Assembly (NCBI RefSeq): GCF_023015985.1
Contig: NZ_JALKAO010000001.1
Location: forward strand, 682,001 to 746,000
Source of the DNA: Marivita sp. S6314
GTDB taxonomy: Bacteria; Pseudomonadota; Alphaproteobacteria; Rhodobacterales; Rhodobacteraceae
DNA length: 64,000 bases
Reading direction: 5' to 3'
How positions within the stretch are numbered: the stretch's first letter is position 1; each line of letters starts with the position of its first letter. Shown here one piece after another: positions 17,872-26,491 of this stretch. A program made the position numbers and the translations under genes. Below the pieces are notes generated by a model that did not search any database, was not told the origin of the DNA, and was given only the letters and a program-made list of their open reading frames with translations.

Positions 17872-18626
17872 CCCTCCTGTCGCTCAAAAACCTGACCGTC
17901 CGGCGCGGTGAATGCCCTGTCGTCGATAACGCCACCCTGACAATCAAAGACGGCGAATGCGTTGGCCTGATCGGCCCCAACGGCGCTGGCAAAACCTCGC
18001 TCCTGCGCGGTGCGCTTGGCCTACTGCCGCATGAAGGACAGAGCAACCTTGCCCAACTGCCCGCCAAAGACCGGGCCGCCGAGGCCGCGTGGCTGCCGCA
18101 AAAACGCGAAATCGCGTGGCCTATGTCTGTTGAACGTGTCGTCGCATTGGGTCGCCTTCCCTATCTTGCCCGTGGCGCATCTTTAGCGCGCGAAGATGAA
18201 GACGCGGTAAACGCCGCCCTGTCGCGCATGGGGCTGACCAATTTCCGCGACCGCATCGCAACGCAGCTGTCCGGCGGCGAACAGGCGCGCGTGCTGATCG
18301 CGCGTTCTTTGGCACAGGACACGCCGCTGCTTCTGGCGGATGAACCGATTGCCGGGCTTGATCCCGCCGCCCAGATCGCCACGCTCGACGTATTCCAGGG
18401 CCTCGCCCGCGAAGGCCGGGCGATCTTTACGTCGCTGCATGATCTGTCGCTCGCTGCACGCTACTGCACACGCCTTGTCGTGATCAGCCAGGGCCGCATC
18501 GCGGCGGACGGCCCAACCGACCAAGTCCTGACAAAAGACATGCTGGCCGAGGTCTTTCACCTGCGCGCCGATATCGTGCTCACCTCGTCCGGACCGCTTG
18601 TTGAACCGCTGGGTGTGCTCAGATGA
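17868..18626 (+). CDS. btuD: vitamin B12 ABC transporter ATP-binding protein
   Basis: The 252-residue ABC ATPase has Walker A GPNGAGKTSLL near residue 37, a Q-loop at WLPQKRE, signature LSGGEQARV near 135, Walker B LLLADEPIAGLDP and the H-loop SLHDLS. It starts with GTG in a GTGA overlap with btuC, so the two are coupled. It should energise the BtuC permease. A haem or siderophore system has the same architecture; the riboswitch supports cobalamin. Confidence 0.87.
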   Translation: MTLLSLKNLTVRRGECPVVDNATLTIKDGECVGLIGPNGAGKTSLLRGALGLLPHEGQSNLAQLPAKDRAAEAAWLPQKREIAWPMSVERVVALGRLPYLARGASLAREDEDAVNAALSRMGLTNFRDRIATQLSGGEQARVLIARSLAQDTPLLLADEPIAGLDPAAQIATLDVFQGLAREGRAIFTSLHDLSLAARYCTRLVVISQGRIAADGPTDQVLTKDMLAEVFHLRADIVLTSSGPLVEPLGVLR

Positions 18627-18696
18627 CGCGCCTGTCCGATAGATTGCCATCGCGGCCCACCGCGCCTCGCGCCACCGCTGACAAGGACATCCCCCT

Positions 18697-19326
18697 ATGA
18701 TGACCAACACAGTCGACTTTCTGAACCGTGGCGGCCCGGCGCTTTGGGTCATTGCCGGATTAAGCATCGTCACCCTGGGCCTGATCCTGTGGAAACTCTG
18801 GAGCCTGTCCCGCCTTGGCGCGTGGCGGCGCGAGGCCACGGAAACCGCCGTGACCCTATGGCAAAGCGGCCATCGCGACACTGCACAGCAAGGTCTGCAG
18901 AGCAGAACCGGCCTGCGCGCGCGGGTGGTCAAATCCGCAATGGCGGCACAGCAGGCCATGTCACCGGACGATGCCCGCGAAGAAACCTCCCGCGTGGCGC
19001 GTGGCGCGTTGCTGGAGGCCGGCACCGGATTGCGCGCGCTTGACCTGATCGCCACCATCGCACCGCTTGTCGGCCTGCTGGGCACCGTTCTGGGGATGAT
19101 CGAGGCGTTTCAGGCCCTGCAGGACAGCGGCGCGCGCGCCGATCCGGCGGCACTTGCGGGAGGCATCTGGCAGGCATTGCTGACCACGGCGGCGGGCATG
19201 GCCGTGGCGATTCCCGCCTCCATGGCGCTTAGCTGGTTTGACAGCGTGAATGACCGCCTTGCGCATGACTTCGATGATCTGGCCACGCGCGTGTTTTCAA
19301 AACCCGGAGCAAGGACCGATGCTTGA
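18697..19326 (+). CDS. exbB: ExbB/TolQ-family proton channel protein
   Basis: The 209-residue protein has an N-terminal membrane helix (ALWVIAGLSIVTLGLILWKL) and the MotA/TolQ/ExbB core: ATIAPLVGLLGTVLGMIEAFQAL and WQALLTTAAGMAVAIPASMALSW. It forms the proton-driven motor for TonB with ExbD. A ribosome binding site AAGGACAT precedes the ATG. It overlaps the next gene, exbD, by 8 nt. Location behind btuCD under a cobalamin riboswitch suggests a TonB system for B12 uptake. Confidence 0.88.
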   Translation: MMTNTVDFLNRGGPALWVIAGLSIVTLGLILWKLWSLSRLGAWRREATETAVTLWQSGHRDTAQQGLQSRTGLRARVVKSAMAAQQAMSPDDAREETSRVARGALLEAGTGLRALDLIATIAPLVGLLGTVLGMIEAFQALQDSGARADPAALAGGIWQALLTTAAGMAVAIPASMALSWFDSVNDRLAHDFDDLATRVFSKPGARTDA

Positions 19327-19693
19327 TCTGCGCCGCAGCGTAAAACGCCGTCGCATCGGGCTGACCCCGATGATCGACGTGGTGTTCCTGTTGCTGGTCT
19401 TTTTCATGCTGGCCGCCCGATTCGGGGCAACCGACGCCATTCCGATCACGCTGTCGGCTGGCGGACCCTCCGGTTACGAAGGCCCGCCGCGCCTGCTGAC
19501 GGTGTCGCCCGACGCGTTGCGCGTAAACGGGATCGACACGCCGGACGCCGTCGCCGCATTGGCGGAATTGATGCCTTCCGACGATGCGGTGATCGTGCTC
19601 AGACCCGCCGACAGCGCGTCGGTGCAACGTCTGCTTGACGTGATGAGCCAATTGCGCGCGGCCGGATGGACCAATCTGGTGGTGCTGGAATGA
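19319..19693 (+). CDS. exbD: ExbD/TolR-family protein, first copy
   Basis: The 124-residue protein starts MLDLRRSVKRRRIGLTPMID, followed by one membrane helix VVFLLLVFFMLAARF. The Asp in TPMIDVVFLLL is the conserved membrane proton-binding residue of ExbD. The ATG at 19319 lies inside the end of exbB. A second, distinct ExbD-like gene follows at once, as in systems that need two ExbD proteins. Confidence 0.88.
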   Translation: MLDLRRSVKRRRIGLTPMIDVVFLLLVFFMLAARFGATDAIPITLSAGGPSGYEGPPRLLTVSPDALRVNGIDTPDAVAALAELMPSDDAVIVLRPADSASVQRLLDVMSQLRAAGWTNLVVLE

Positions 19694-20079
19694 AGGCAGG
19701 GCTGACACGGATGCGCCGCCCGCGCCGGACCAGCCGCGAACCGGTTGTGCCGATGATCAATGTTGTCTTTCTGCTGCTGATCTTCTTCCTGATGACCGCC
19801 CAGATCGTGCCGCCCGCGCCGTTTGACATCACCCTGCCCACCGCCGGTGGCGAAGACGATGCCGCCCGCGACACGCTCTATCTGGGTGCTGACGGCACGA
19901 TGGCCTTTGCCGATGCGCGCGGCGATGCCGCCCTGGCGGCGGCTGTCGCTGCCTCAGAGCAATCCCCCCTGCGCGTTCTGGCCGATGCGCAGCTCGACGC
20001 CGCAACGCTGGCCCGCACGCTTGCCAGTCTGACGGCGCTCGGGGCAACCGCGATTGACCTTGTGACAGAGGGCGGCTGA
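19690..20079 (+). CDS. ExbD/TolR-family protein, second copy
   Basis: The 129-residue protein has basic residues, then EPVVPMINVVFLLLIFFLMTA, the ExbD membrane segment. Here the usual Asp of PMID is Asn (PMIN), so the key protonatable residue is changed in this copy, while the first copy keeps it. The C-terminal half is a periplasmic ExbD-like domain. The ATG overlaps the previous stop (ATGA). It may be a structural partner with the first copy carrying the proton site. Confidence 0.85.
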   Translation: MKAGLTRMRRPRRTSREPVVPMINVVFLLLIFFLMTAQIVPPAPFDITLPTAGGEDDAARDTLYLGADGTMAFADARGDAALAAAVAASEQSPLRVLADAQLDAATLARTLASLTALGATAIDLVTEGG

Positions 20080-21071
20080 TGCGGGTTGTCGAAGTCGCCC
20101 TGTTTCTGACCCTGTCCGGTGCCCTGCATGTCGCAGCGCTGACGCTGGCCCCCCCGCAGACCGGCGGCAGTGGCGGTGGTGAAGGCGGGACCGCCGATTT
20201 GTCCCTGACAGCGGCATCCCCCACCCTTGCGGCGATGGTCGACGCGTGGGATCGCCCGCCCGAGACCAGCACCGCCCCGGTGATGCAGCCGCCGCAACCG
20301 GCACCAGAGGCACCAAGGCCCACAGCCGAAAGGGCGGTCCTCACACCACCCGCGCCAGAAACACTGGCCCACGCGGCCCTTGCCCCGATGCCCCCCGATC
20401 TGGATACCCGGCTCCCGGCCCCGCCTGTTCCGTTGGCGCAAACCGACCTGGGCCAGTTCGAAGCCCCGGCTCTGCCGTTACCGGCAGCCCTGCCGCGCAC
20501 AACGCAGACCGAACGCCCCATGAGACACCGGCCGGACGCCGCAGTGCCCAATGCGGCAAGCGATGCCCTGCCAACAGTGGACACCGCCCCGCCGCGCGGC
20601 GCGTATGCCCCCACGGCGTCGCTTCGGCCCGAAGCCCGGACCGTTCGCAGGGCGGCCCCCGCAAAAGCCAAACCTGCACCGTCTGCTGCACGCCCGGCGC
20701 AAACCGCGCGCGGATCAGGCCAGTCGTCCAGCTCGGCAGTAGCACCCAAGACAAAAGCCCCGGCCGCAGCCGGTCCGTCAAAAGCGCAACTGGCGCAGGC
20801 TCAGGCCAGCTGGGGCGCAAAAATCCGGTCCTCCGTCGCCCGCGCGCAGCGCTATCCCAACGGCACACGCGCCCGTGGCACCGTCAAACTTCAGATCAGT
20901 GTCAGCCCGGCGGGACGGGTTGTGGGGGTGTCGGTTGTGCAATCGTCGGGGGACCGCCGGTTGGACAAGGCGGCCCTCGCGGCGGTCAAGCGCGCACGTC
21001 TGCCGCGCGCGCCCAAGGGACTGACCGCCGCCAGCTACCGGTTCAACCTGCCGCTCTCGTTCAAGCGATAG
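20079..21071 (+). CDS. tonB: TonB-family energy transducer
   Basis: The 330-residue protein has an N-terminal membrane helix (VEVALFLTLSGALHVAALTLA), a long Pro/Ala-rich middle (about residues 60-235) that can span the periplasm, and a C-terminal TonB domain with YPNGTRARGTVKLQISVSPAGRV and SSGDRRLDKAALAAVKRARLP. It starts at a TGATG junction with the second exbD. It should energise an outer-membrane receptor encoded elsewhere. Confidence 0.9.
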   Translation: MRVVEVALFLTLSGALHVAALTLAPPQTGGSGGGEGGTADLSLTAASPTLAAMVDAWDRPPETSTAPVMQPPQPAPEAPRPTAERAVLTPPAPETLAHAALAPMPPDLDTRLPAPPVPLAQTDLGQFEAPALPLPAALPRTTQTERPMRHRPDAAVPNAASDALPTVDTAPPRGAYAPTASLRPEARTVRRAAPAKAKPAPSAARPAQTARGSGQSSSSAVAPKTKAPAAAGPSKAQLAQAQASWGAKIRSSVARAQRYPNGTRARGTVKLQISVSPAGRVVGVSVVQSSGDRRLDKAALAAVKRARLPRAPKGLTAASYRFNLPLSFKR

Positions 21072-21079
21072 GCCAGGCG

Positions 21080-22147
21080 TTACGCCATGCCGCCGCCGAT
21101 CAGGCGGTCGGCCAGCGCGGCATAAGCGTCTGACATCTTGCCCGAACTGCTGGCGATTGGCGCACCGCCATCTCCGGCAAGCCGCGTGTCCAGATCAAGC
21201 GGCAACTGCGCCAGCAACGGAATGCCGCGTTTTTCGGCCTCTTCCGCCACGCCGCCGGCCCCGAACACATGGCTTTCGCCGCCACAATGGGGACAGGTGA
21301 ACACGGCCATGTTCTCGATCAGCCCAAGAACCGGTGTTTTCAGTGTGTCGAACATATCAAGCGCCTTGCGCGCATCCAGCAGCGCCACATCCTGCGGGGT
21401 GGAAACCACGATGGCACCCGACACCTGTGCCTTCTGACACAATGTCATGGCCACGTCGCCGGTGCCCGGTGGCAGATCCACGATCAGAACATCCAGCGTG
21501 CCCCAGGCCACTTGCGACAACATCTGTTGCAGCGCCCCCATGAGCATCGGACCGCGCCAGACCACGGCCTTGTCCTCGGGCAGCATCAGGCCGATGGACA
21601 TCACCGTCACCCCATGCGCGGTCAGGGGTTCAATGGTCTTGCCATCCGGGCTGGCCGGTTTTTGCGACACCCCCATCATGCGCGGCTGGCTGGGGCCATA
21701 GATATCTGCATCCAGCAACCCCACGCGCCGCCCGGCCCGTGCCAGTGCCACCGCGAGATTGGACGAGACAGTCGATTTCCCGACCCCGCCCTTGCCAGAG
21801 CCAATCGCCAGAATGCGGTCAACACCGGACGGTTTCATGGATCCCGCCTGCGGTTTCGGGTGTCCGCCGATCTTCAGCCCTTTCGGAGGGGCCTTGCCGT
21901 CGCTATGGGCGGTCAGCGCAACAGTGACCTGCGCGACACCGGGCAATTCGGACACCACCGCTTCGGCGGCCTTGCGCACCGGCTCCATCAGGCGGGCGAT
22001 CTCGGGCGACGGCGCTTCGATCACGAAACGCACCTGCCCGCCTTCGACCTGTACCGCCCGCACAAGATCTGCCGATATCAGGTTTTCACCGTCCGGAAGC
22101 GCCACACGCGCCAATGCCGAGCGGATGTCCTCAACTGTTATACGCAT
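21080..22147 (-). CDS. mrp: Mrp/ApbC-family iron-sulfur carrier ATPase
   Basis: The 355-residue protein has an N-terminal MIP18/DUF59-like domain (residues 1-90) and a ParA/Mrp ATPase domain with the deviant Walker A GSGKGGVGKSTVSSNLAVAL near residue 115, DADIYGPSQPRMMG, and a CPHCG Fe-S ligand motif near residue 280. It transfers Fe-S clusters to apoproteins. The ATG at 22147 follows AAGGAGAA; the longer reading lacks this. It is convergent with tonB. Confidence 0.92.
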   Translation of the reverse strand: MRITVEDIRSALARVALPDGENLISADLVRAVQVEGGQVRFVIEAPSPEIARLMEPVRKAAEAVVSELPGVAQVTVALTAHSDGKAPPKGLKIGGHPKPQAGSMKPSGVDRILAIGSGKGGVGKSTVSSNLAVALARAGRRVGLLDADIYGPSQPRMMGVSQKPASPDGKTIEPLTAHGVTVMSIGLMLPEDKAVVWRGPMLMGALQQMLSQVAWGTLDVLIVDLPPGTGDVAMTLCQKAQVSGAIVVSTPQDVALLDARKALDMFDTLKTPVLGLIENMAVFTCPHCGGESHVFGAGGVAEEAEKRGIPLLAQLPLDLDTRLAGDGGAPIASSSGKMSDAYAALADRLIGGGMA

Positions 22148-22260
22148 GCGCGTTCTCCTTGGCTGTCGTCTGCAAGTGGCACTCGACACGCGGTCCTGCA
22201 ACCGTCCGCCCGCAAATTACCCACCTCTTAGAAGGATTGCTGAAATTTCCACCATTTAGC

Positions 22261-22279
22261 CTATGCAATTGCTGCATAG
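22261..22279. promoter_or_regulatory. 19-bp inverted repeat between mrp and the DUF1127 gene
   Basis: CTATGCA and TGCATAG flank ATTGC to give a perfect 7-bp-arm dyad. A related TGCAGTTGCAGCA stretch follows about 25 nt downstream. It lies between divergent genes and may be an operator for either. The cognate regulator is unknown. Confidence 0.45.
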
Positions 22280-22370
22280 CGGCATTGAAGCAAATGGATA
22301 TTGTGCAGTTGCAGCATTTGCCTATCTTTGGCTCAACGAAACGCAGACGATATTCGAGACAGAGACACAC

Positions 22371-22589
22371 ATGGCATACCAGAGCAACATCACATCGATC
22401 GCACCGCAAAGCCTGTCTGAACAGCTTTCGGCTTATATCACAGACTTCCGCGCCGCGCTGGCGCGTCGGAAGGTCTACCGCAACACGCTTAACGAACTGC
22501 GCACGCTTGGCCCGCGCGAGCTGGATGACCTGGGTCTGAACCGCTCCATGCTCAAGCGCATCGCCTACCAGGCGGCGTACAAAGCCTAA
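22371..22589 (+). CDS. DUF1127 small protein, CcaF1-like
   Basis: The 72-residue protein ends with a DUF1127-type Arg-rich helix pattern: FRAALARRKVYRNTLNELRTLGPRELDDLGLNRSML. In Rhodobacter sphaeroides a DUF1127 protein (RSP_6037, CcaF1) sits in the same position, directly upstream of the CcsR1-4 sRNAs, and has been described as an RNA-binding protein. The same arrangement is seen here. The ATG at 22371 was chosen by length and composition; the upstream part of the frame is not protein-like. Confidence 0.88.
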   Translation: MAYQSNITSIAPQSLSEQLSAYITDFRAALARRKVYRNTLNELRTLGPRELDDLGLNRSMLKRIAYQAAYKA

Positions 22590-22634
22590 GGCTTACGCAG
22601 GTCTGCTGCCACACGCGCAGCCTGCTCTACGGAT

Positions 22635-22666
22635 CGGACGCCCTCTCCTCCTCCCTGGGCGCTCCG
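22635..22666 (+). ncRNA. CcsR-like sRNA hairpin 1
   Basis: CGGA-CGCCC and GGGCG-C-TCCG form a stem with one bulge. The loop is TCTCCTCCTCCCT, with the CCUCCUCCC motif that defines CcsR sRNAs. It is the first of four such hairpins directly downstream of the DUF1127 gene and probably processed from one transcript. Confidence 0.82.
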
Positions 22667-22670
22667 TATA

Positions 22671-22709
22671 TGACGGTGACATCTCTCCTCCTCCCTGGTG
22701 TCACCGTCA
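22671..22709 (+). ncRNA. CcsR-like sRNA hairpin 2
   Basis: TGACGGTGACA at 22671-22681 pairs perfectly with TGTCACCGTCA at 22699-22709, exposing a 17-nt loop TCTCTCCTCCTCCCTGG. A CTTTTT run follows at 22711. The stem sequence differs from the other three copies while the loop is conserved. Confidence 0.82.
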
Positions 22710-22740
22710 CCTTTTTCCGGGTCATTGACCCAATCGAGAT

Positions 22741-22769
22741 CGACACCTTCTCCTCCTCCCTGGGTGTCG
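22741..22769 (+). ncRNA. CcsR-like sRNA hairpin 3
   Basis: CGACACC at 22741-22747 pairs with GGTGTCG at 22763-22769 around a loop holding TTCTCCTCCTCCCT. It has the same design as copies 1, 2 and 4. Confidence 0.82.
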
Positions 22770-22777
22770 TGAACTGG

Positions 22778-22816
22778 AACGGTGATGCCTCTCCTCCCTT
22801 GGCATCACCGTTTTTT
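22778..22816 (+). ncRNA. CcsR-like sRNA hairpin 4, also the cluster terminator
   Basis: AACGGTGATGCC at 22778-22789 pairs with GGCATCACCGTT at 22801-22812. The loop TCTCCTCCCTT is shorter than in the other copies. A run of six T ends it at 22816, so this hairpin also looks like the Rho-independent terminator of the DUF1127-sRNA transcript. Confidence 0.83.
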
Positions 22817-22850
22817 GTTTTCTGGGACCCGCTTTGAACGGCACAGGCGG

Positions 22851-22895
22851 ACGGGATTTCGAAATCCCGTGCCCAAGGCCATTCGAATGGCCTTG
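22851..22895. repeat. paired perfect palindromes (copy A)
   Basis: ACGGGATTTCGAAATCCCGT (22851-22870) is a perfect 20-bp palindrome. It is followed after 3 nt by a perfect 22-bp palindrome at 22874-22895 built on CAAGGCCATTC and its complement. Centres are 24 bp apart. It lies between the sRNA cluster and valS, about 107 nt before the valS start. Confidence 0.75.
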
Positions 22896-23001
22896 CACTT
22901 TCCCCGCCCCTTTGGGTTTTCCTTTGCCCGCCCATTCGCTAGATGAGGCGCAACAGAACACCTGTGGCCGCCTGTTGCGGCACAAAAGCGGAACCTGACC
23001 C

Positions 23002-26000
23002 ATGGCGATGGACAAAAAATTCGACGCGGCAGAGGCCGAAGCCCGGCTTTACAAGGCCTGGGAGGACAGCGGCACGTTCAAGGCGGGCGCAAACGCGTCG
23101 CGCGACGACACGTTCTGCGTGATGATCCCGCCGCCGAACGTGACCGGGTCGCTGCACATGGGCCATGCGTTCAACAACACGTTGCAGGATATTCTGGTGC
23201 GCTGGCACCGGATGCGCGGGTTCGACACGCTCTGGCAGCCGGGCACCGACCACGCCGGGATCGCCACCCAAATGGTGACCGAACGCGAAATGGCCGCCAA
23301 TGGTGAGCCGTCGCGGGCAGAAATGGGCCGCGAGGCGTTTCTGGATCGCGTCTGGCAGCAAAAGGTCAAATCGCGCGGGACAATTATTGGTCAGTTGAAG
23401 CGTCTGGGCGCGTCTTGCGACTGGTCGCGCGAGGCGTTCACCATGGGGGGTGCTGCGGGAGATCCGGACGCGGGCAAAGGCGCACCGAATTTTCACGACG
23501 CGGTGATCAAGGTCTTTGTTGAGATGTACAACAAGGGTCTGATCTATCGCGGCAAACGGCTCGTGAACTGGGACCCGCATTTCGAAACCGCGATTTCCGA
23601 TCTTGAGGTCGAGAATGTCGAGGTTGCGGGCCATATGTGGCACTTCAAATACCCGCTCGCGGGGGGAGCCACCTATACCTATGTCGAGAAAGACCAGGAC
23701 GGCAATGTCACGCTTGAGGAAGAGCGCGACTATATCTCTATCGCCACAACCCGCCCTGAAACGATGCTGGGCGACGGTGCGGTGGCCGTGCATCCGTCGG
23801 ATGAACGCTATGCGCCGATCGTCGGTCAGCTGTGTGAGATCCCGGTGGGCCCGAAAGAGCACCGCCGCCTGATCCCGATCATCACGGATGAGTACCCCGA
23901 CCCTGATTTCGGCTCGGGCGCCGTAAAGATCACCGGCGCGCATGACTTCAACGACTACCAGGTCGCCAAGCGCGGCGGCATTCCCATGTACCGCCTGATG
24001 GCCACAAAGGGCCAAATGCGCGACGACGGTGCGCCCTATACCGAAGCGGCCGAGGTTGCCGGTGCCGTGGCGCGCGGTGAACGGACGTTGGGTGAGGCGG
24101 AGACCGATATGCTCAACCTCGTGCCCGATCACCTGCGCGGGCTGGACCGGTTCGAGGCCCGCAAGGCTGTGGTGGACGAGATCACGGCCGATGGTCTGGC
24201 GGTGATGACCTCCGCCGATGATCCGCGGTTGGGCAAGAGCCGGGCAGAAGCCCGGCCTACGCAGGACGACGAAGACGAAAGTAGGCCGGGCGTCAGCCCG
24301 GCACCCGACATGGTGCCGCTGGTCGAGGCCAAGCCGATCATGCAGCCCTTTGGCGACCGCTCCAAGGTGGTCATCGAACCGATGCTGACCGACCAATGGT
24401 TCGTGGACGCGGAAAAGATCGTTGGCCCGGCCCTTGATGCGGTGCGCAATGGCGACGTGACCATTGTGCCGGAATCGGGGGAGAAGGTGTATTACCACTG
24501 GCTTGAGAACATCGAGCCGTGGTGCATCTCGCGTCAGCTGTGGTGGGGGCATCAGATCCCGGTGTGGTACGGGTTCGATCTGGCCCGCGAAGGATTCCGC
24601 GATGACGAGGGCGACGGCGCGCTTGATCTGGTCGAAATGGCCCGGTTGCTGGACTCGCAAAGCCTGCTGAAAGGCAATGAACGGCATCACGCGGCGGCGG
24701 CGTTTGAGGACGTTCAGGCGCAGTTTGCAGACGTGTTGTCAGGGCTGCCAACGCCACTGAACCATGCCCGCGTAATTGAGGTCGAAGACCGCGCGGCGGC
24801 GGCGCATGCGCTTGCGGCAAGTCTTGCGCAGTATGAAGCGCATAATCAGGATCCGACGAAACTGGTCTATCCCGTCTGGCGCGATCCCGACGTGCTGGAC
24901 ACGTGGTTCTCGTCCGGTCTCTGGCCCATCGGCACGCTGGGCTGGCCCGAGCAGACGCCGGAACTGGGCAGGTACTTTCCGACCTCGGTTCTTGTCACCG
25001 GGCAGGACATCTTGTTCTTCTGGGTTGCCCGCATGATGATGATGCAACTGGCCGTGGTTGATGAGATCCCGTTCAAGGACGTCTATCTGCATGGCCTCGT
25101 GCGCGACGCCAAGGGCAAGAAGATGTCCAAGTCGCTCGGCAACGTGGTCGATCCGCTTGAGATCATCGACGAATACGGCGCAGATGCGCTGCGGTTCACC
25201 AATGCGGCGATGGCCTCATTAGGCGGCGTGCTGAAACTCGATATGCAGCGGATCGCGGGGTATCGGAACTTTGGCACCAAGCTGTGGAATGCCACGCGCT
25301 TTGCGGAAATGAACGGCGTGTTCGAAAACCGCACGCCAAGCGCCGACATTCCGCGTGCCACCGCCACCGTGAACACCTGGATCATCGGGGAGACCGCCCG
25401 CGTGCGGGCCGAGGTGGATGCGGCGCTTGACGCCTACCGGTTCGATGATGCGGCGGCGGCGCTCTACCGCTTTGTCTGGGGCAAGGTTTGCGACTGGTAT
25501 GTCGAATTCGCCAAGCCCCTGCTGGATGAGAAAGCGCCAGAACGGGCGGAAACGCAGGCCGTCATGGGCTGGGTCATCGACCAGTGCCTGATCCTACTGC
25601 ACCCGATTATGCCGTTTATCACCGAAGAACTCTGGGGGGTGACGGGCGACCGGTCCAAGATGTTGATCCATGCGGATTGGCCCAGCTATGGCGACGATCT
25701 GATCGACGCCGAGGCCGACCGCGAGATGAACTGGGTGATCAGCCTGATCGAAGGCATCCGATCGGCGCGGCAGCAGATGCACGTGCCGGTGGGGCTGTAC
25801 CTGCCGCTGGTTGTCAAGGACATGGACGCCGCCGCCCGTTCCGCGTGGGAGCGCAACGAGGTGTTGATCAAACGCCTTGCCCGGATCGAAGCCTTGACCG
25901 AGGTCGAGAGCTTCCCGAAAGGCTGCGCCACGGTTCCGGCGGTTGGGGCAACCTTTGGCATGCCCCTGGCCGACATCATCGATGTCAGCGCGGAAAAGGA

Positions 26001-26190
26001 CCGGTTGGAGAAATCGTTGCAAAAGCTGGCCAAGGAAATCGGCGGGTTGAAGGGGCGTTTGGGCAACCCGAAATTCGTCGACAGCGCCCCGGACGAGGTG
26101 GTCGCCGAAACCCGCGCCAATCTGGCCGCCCGCGAAGCCGAAGAAGCCAAGCTGAAAGACGCGGTGGCGCGTCTGGCAGAACTGGCCTGA
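23002..26190 (+). CDS. valS: valyl-tRNA synthetase
   Basis: The 1062-residue class I synthetase has the HIGH-type motif HMGHAFNNT near residue 52, the KMSKS motif KKMSKSLGN near residue 708, and a C-terminal coiled coil ([28 protein letters not shown] region) typical of ValS. It charges tRNA-Val. The editing domain lies in the middle. Around residues 413-434 the protein contains a polar insert encoded by a palindromic DNA repeat (see separate feature). The start at 23002 gives [20 protein letters not shown], the usual alphaproteobacterial beginning. Confidence 0.97.
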   Translation: MAMDKKFDAAEAEARLYKAWEDSGTFKAGANASRDDTFCVMIPPPNVTGSLHMGHAFNNTLQDILVRWHRMRGFDTLWQPGTDHAGIATQMVTEREMAANGEPSRAEMGREAFLDRVWQQKVKSRGTIIGQLKRLGASCDWSREAFTMGGAAGDPDAGKGAPNFHDAVIKVFVEMYNKGLIYRGKRLVNWDPHFETAISDLEVENVEVAGHMWHFKYPLAGGATYTYVEKDQDGNVTLEEERDYISIATTRPETMLGDGAVAVHPSDERYAPIVGQLCEIPVGPKEHRRLIPIITDEYPDPDFGSGAVKITGAHDFNDYQVAKRGGIPMYRLMATKGQMRDDGAPYTEAAEVAGAVARGERTLGEAETDMLNLVPDHLRGLDRFEARKAVVDEITADGLAVMTSADDPRLGKSRAEARPTQDDEDESRPGVSPAPDMVPLVEAKPIMQPFGDRSKVVIEPMLTDQWFVDAEKIVGPALDAVRNGDVTIVPESGEKVYYHWLENIEPWCISRQLWWGHQIPVWYGFDLAREGFRDDEGDGALDLVEMARLLDSQSLLKGNERHHAAAAFEDVQAQFADVLSGLPTPLNHARVIEVEDRAAAAHALAASLAQYEAHNQDPTKLVYPVWRDPDVLDTWFSSGLWPIGTLGWPEQTPELGRYFPTSVLVTGQDILFFWVARMMMMQLAVVDEIPFKDVYLHGLVRDAKGKKMSKSLGNVVDPLEIIDEYGADALRFTNAAMASLGGVLKLDMQRIAGYRNFGTKLWNATRFAEMNGVFENRTPSADIPRATATVNTWIIGETARVRAEVDAALDAYRFDDAAAALYRFVWGKVCDWYVEFAKPLLDEKAPERAETQAVMGWVIDQCLILLHPIMPFITEELWGVTGDRSKMLIHADWPSYGDDLIDAEADREMNWVISLIEGIRSARQQMHVPVGLYLPLVVKDMDAAARSAWERNEVLIKRLARIEALTEVESFPKGCATVPAVGATFGMPLADIIDVSAEKDRLEKSLQKLAKEIGGLKGRLGNPKFVDSAPDEVVAETRANLAAREAEEAKLKDAVARLAELA
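24239..24302. repeat. REP/BIME-like palindromic repeat inside the valS frame
   Basis: Two inverted units face each other: GCCGGGC-AGAA-GCCCGGC-CTAC (24239-24260) and GTAG-GCCGGGC-GTCA-GCCCGGC (24281-24302), separated by a 20-nt polar-coding spacer. The frame stays open, and the repeat encodes the Arg/Ala/Pro/Asp/Glu-rich segment between [10 protein letters not shown] and [10 protein letters not shown]. Such GTAGGCCGGGC...GCCCGGC units are normally intergenic repeats. Confidence 0.75.
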
Positions 26191-26200
26191 ACCACGCACC

Positions 26201-26259
26201 AACGCCCCGCGCGGGGCGTTGCCCGGCGGGGTGTGTCGGTGTTGGGGTCGTGCCCCAAC
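26201..26259 (+). terminator. probable valS transcription end (two stem-loops)
   Basis: A 20-bp perfect palindrome (26201-26220) begins 10 nt past the valS stop. A second hairpin GTTGGGG-TCGTG-CCCCAAC (26241-26259) is followed by CGCTTTTGGAAAG. The second has a short T-run, giving a weak intrinsic-terminator look. Confidence 0.5.
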
Positions 26260-26491
26260 GCTTTTGGAAAGAAGCGGCGCCGCCCCGAGGGTCGACCGCC
26301 TTTGCATATGTGCCGGGGTTGCCCCCGTGACTGCACTACTGGCCTTTGTCAGTCAGCGTGATCGCCTCACGCCACGGGCAAAGTCTGGTCTGTCGCGGCA
26401 TGGGAGTGACCCTTCCCGCTCGATGCGCATCGTGGGGGCACTCTGCGCGGCACAAGGTTAACACTCTCTCAGTCGCCCGAGCGTTGCGTGT

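Noticed and set aside
22635-22816. CRISPR-like array suspected from the four repeated CTCCTCC blocks
   Set aside because: Repeat units are hairpins with differing stems and no constant-length spacers; they fit CcsR-type sRNAs.
24239-24302. Frameshift or assembly error in valS at the palindromic repeat
   Set aside because: The frame remains open on both sides and the downstream conserved motifs read correctly.
22939-24690. Open frame of 583 codons on the minus strand across valS
   Set aside because: It is the complement of the conserved valS synthetase domains and shows His/Arg/Gly-rich composition typical of GC-driven shadow frames.
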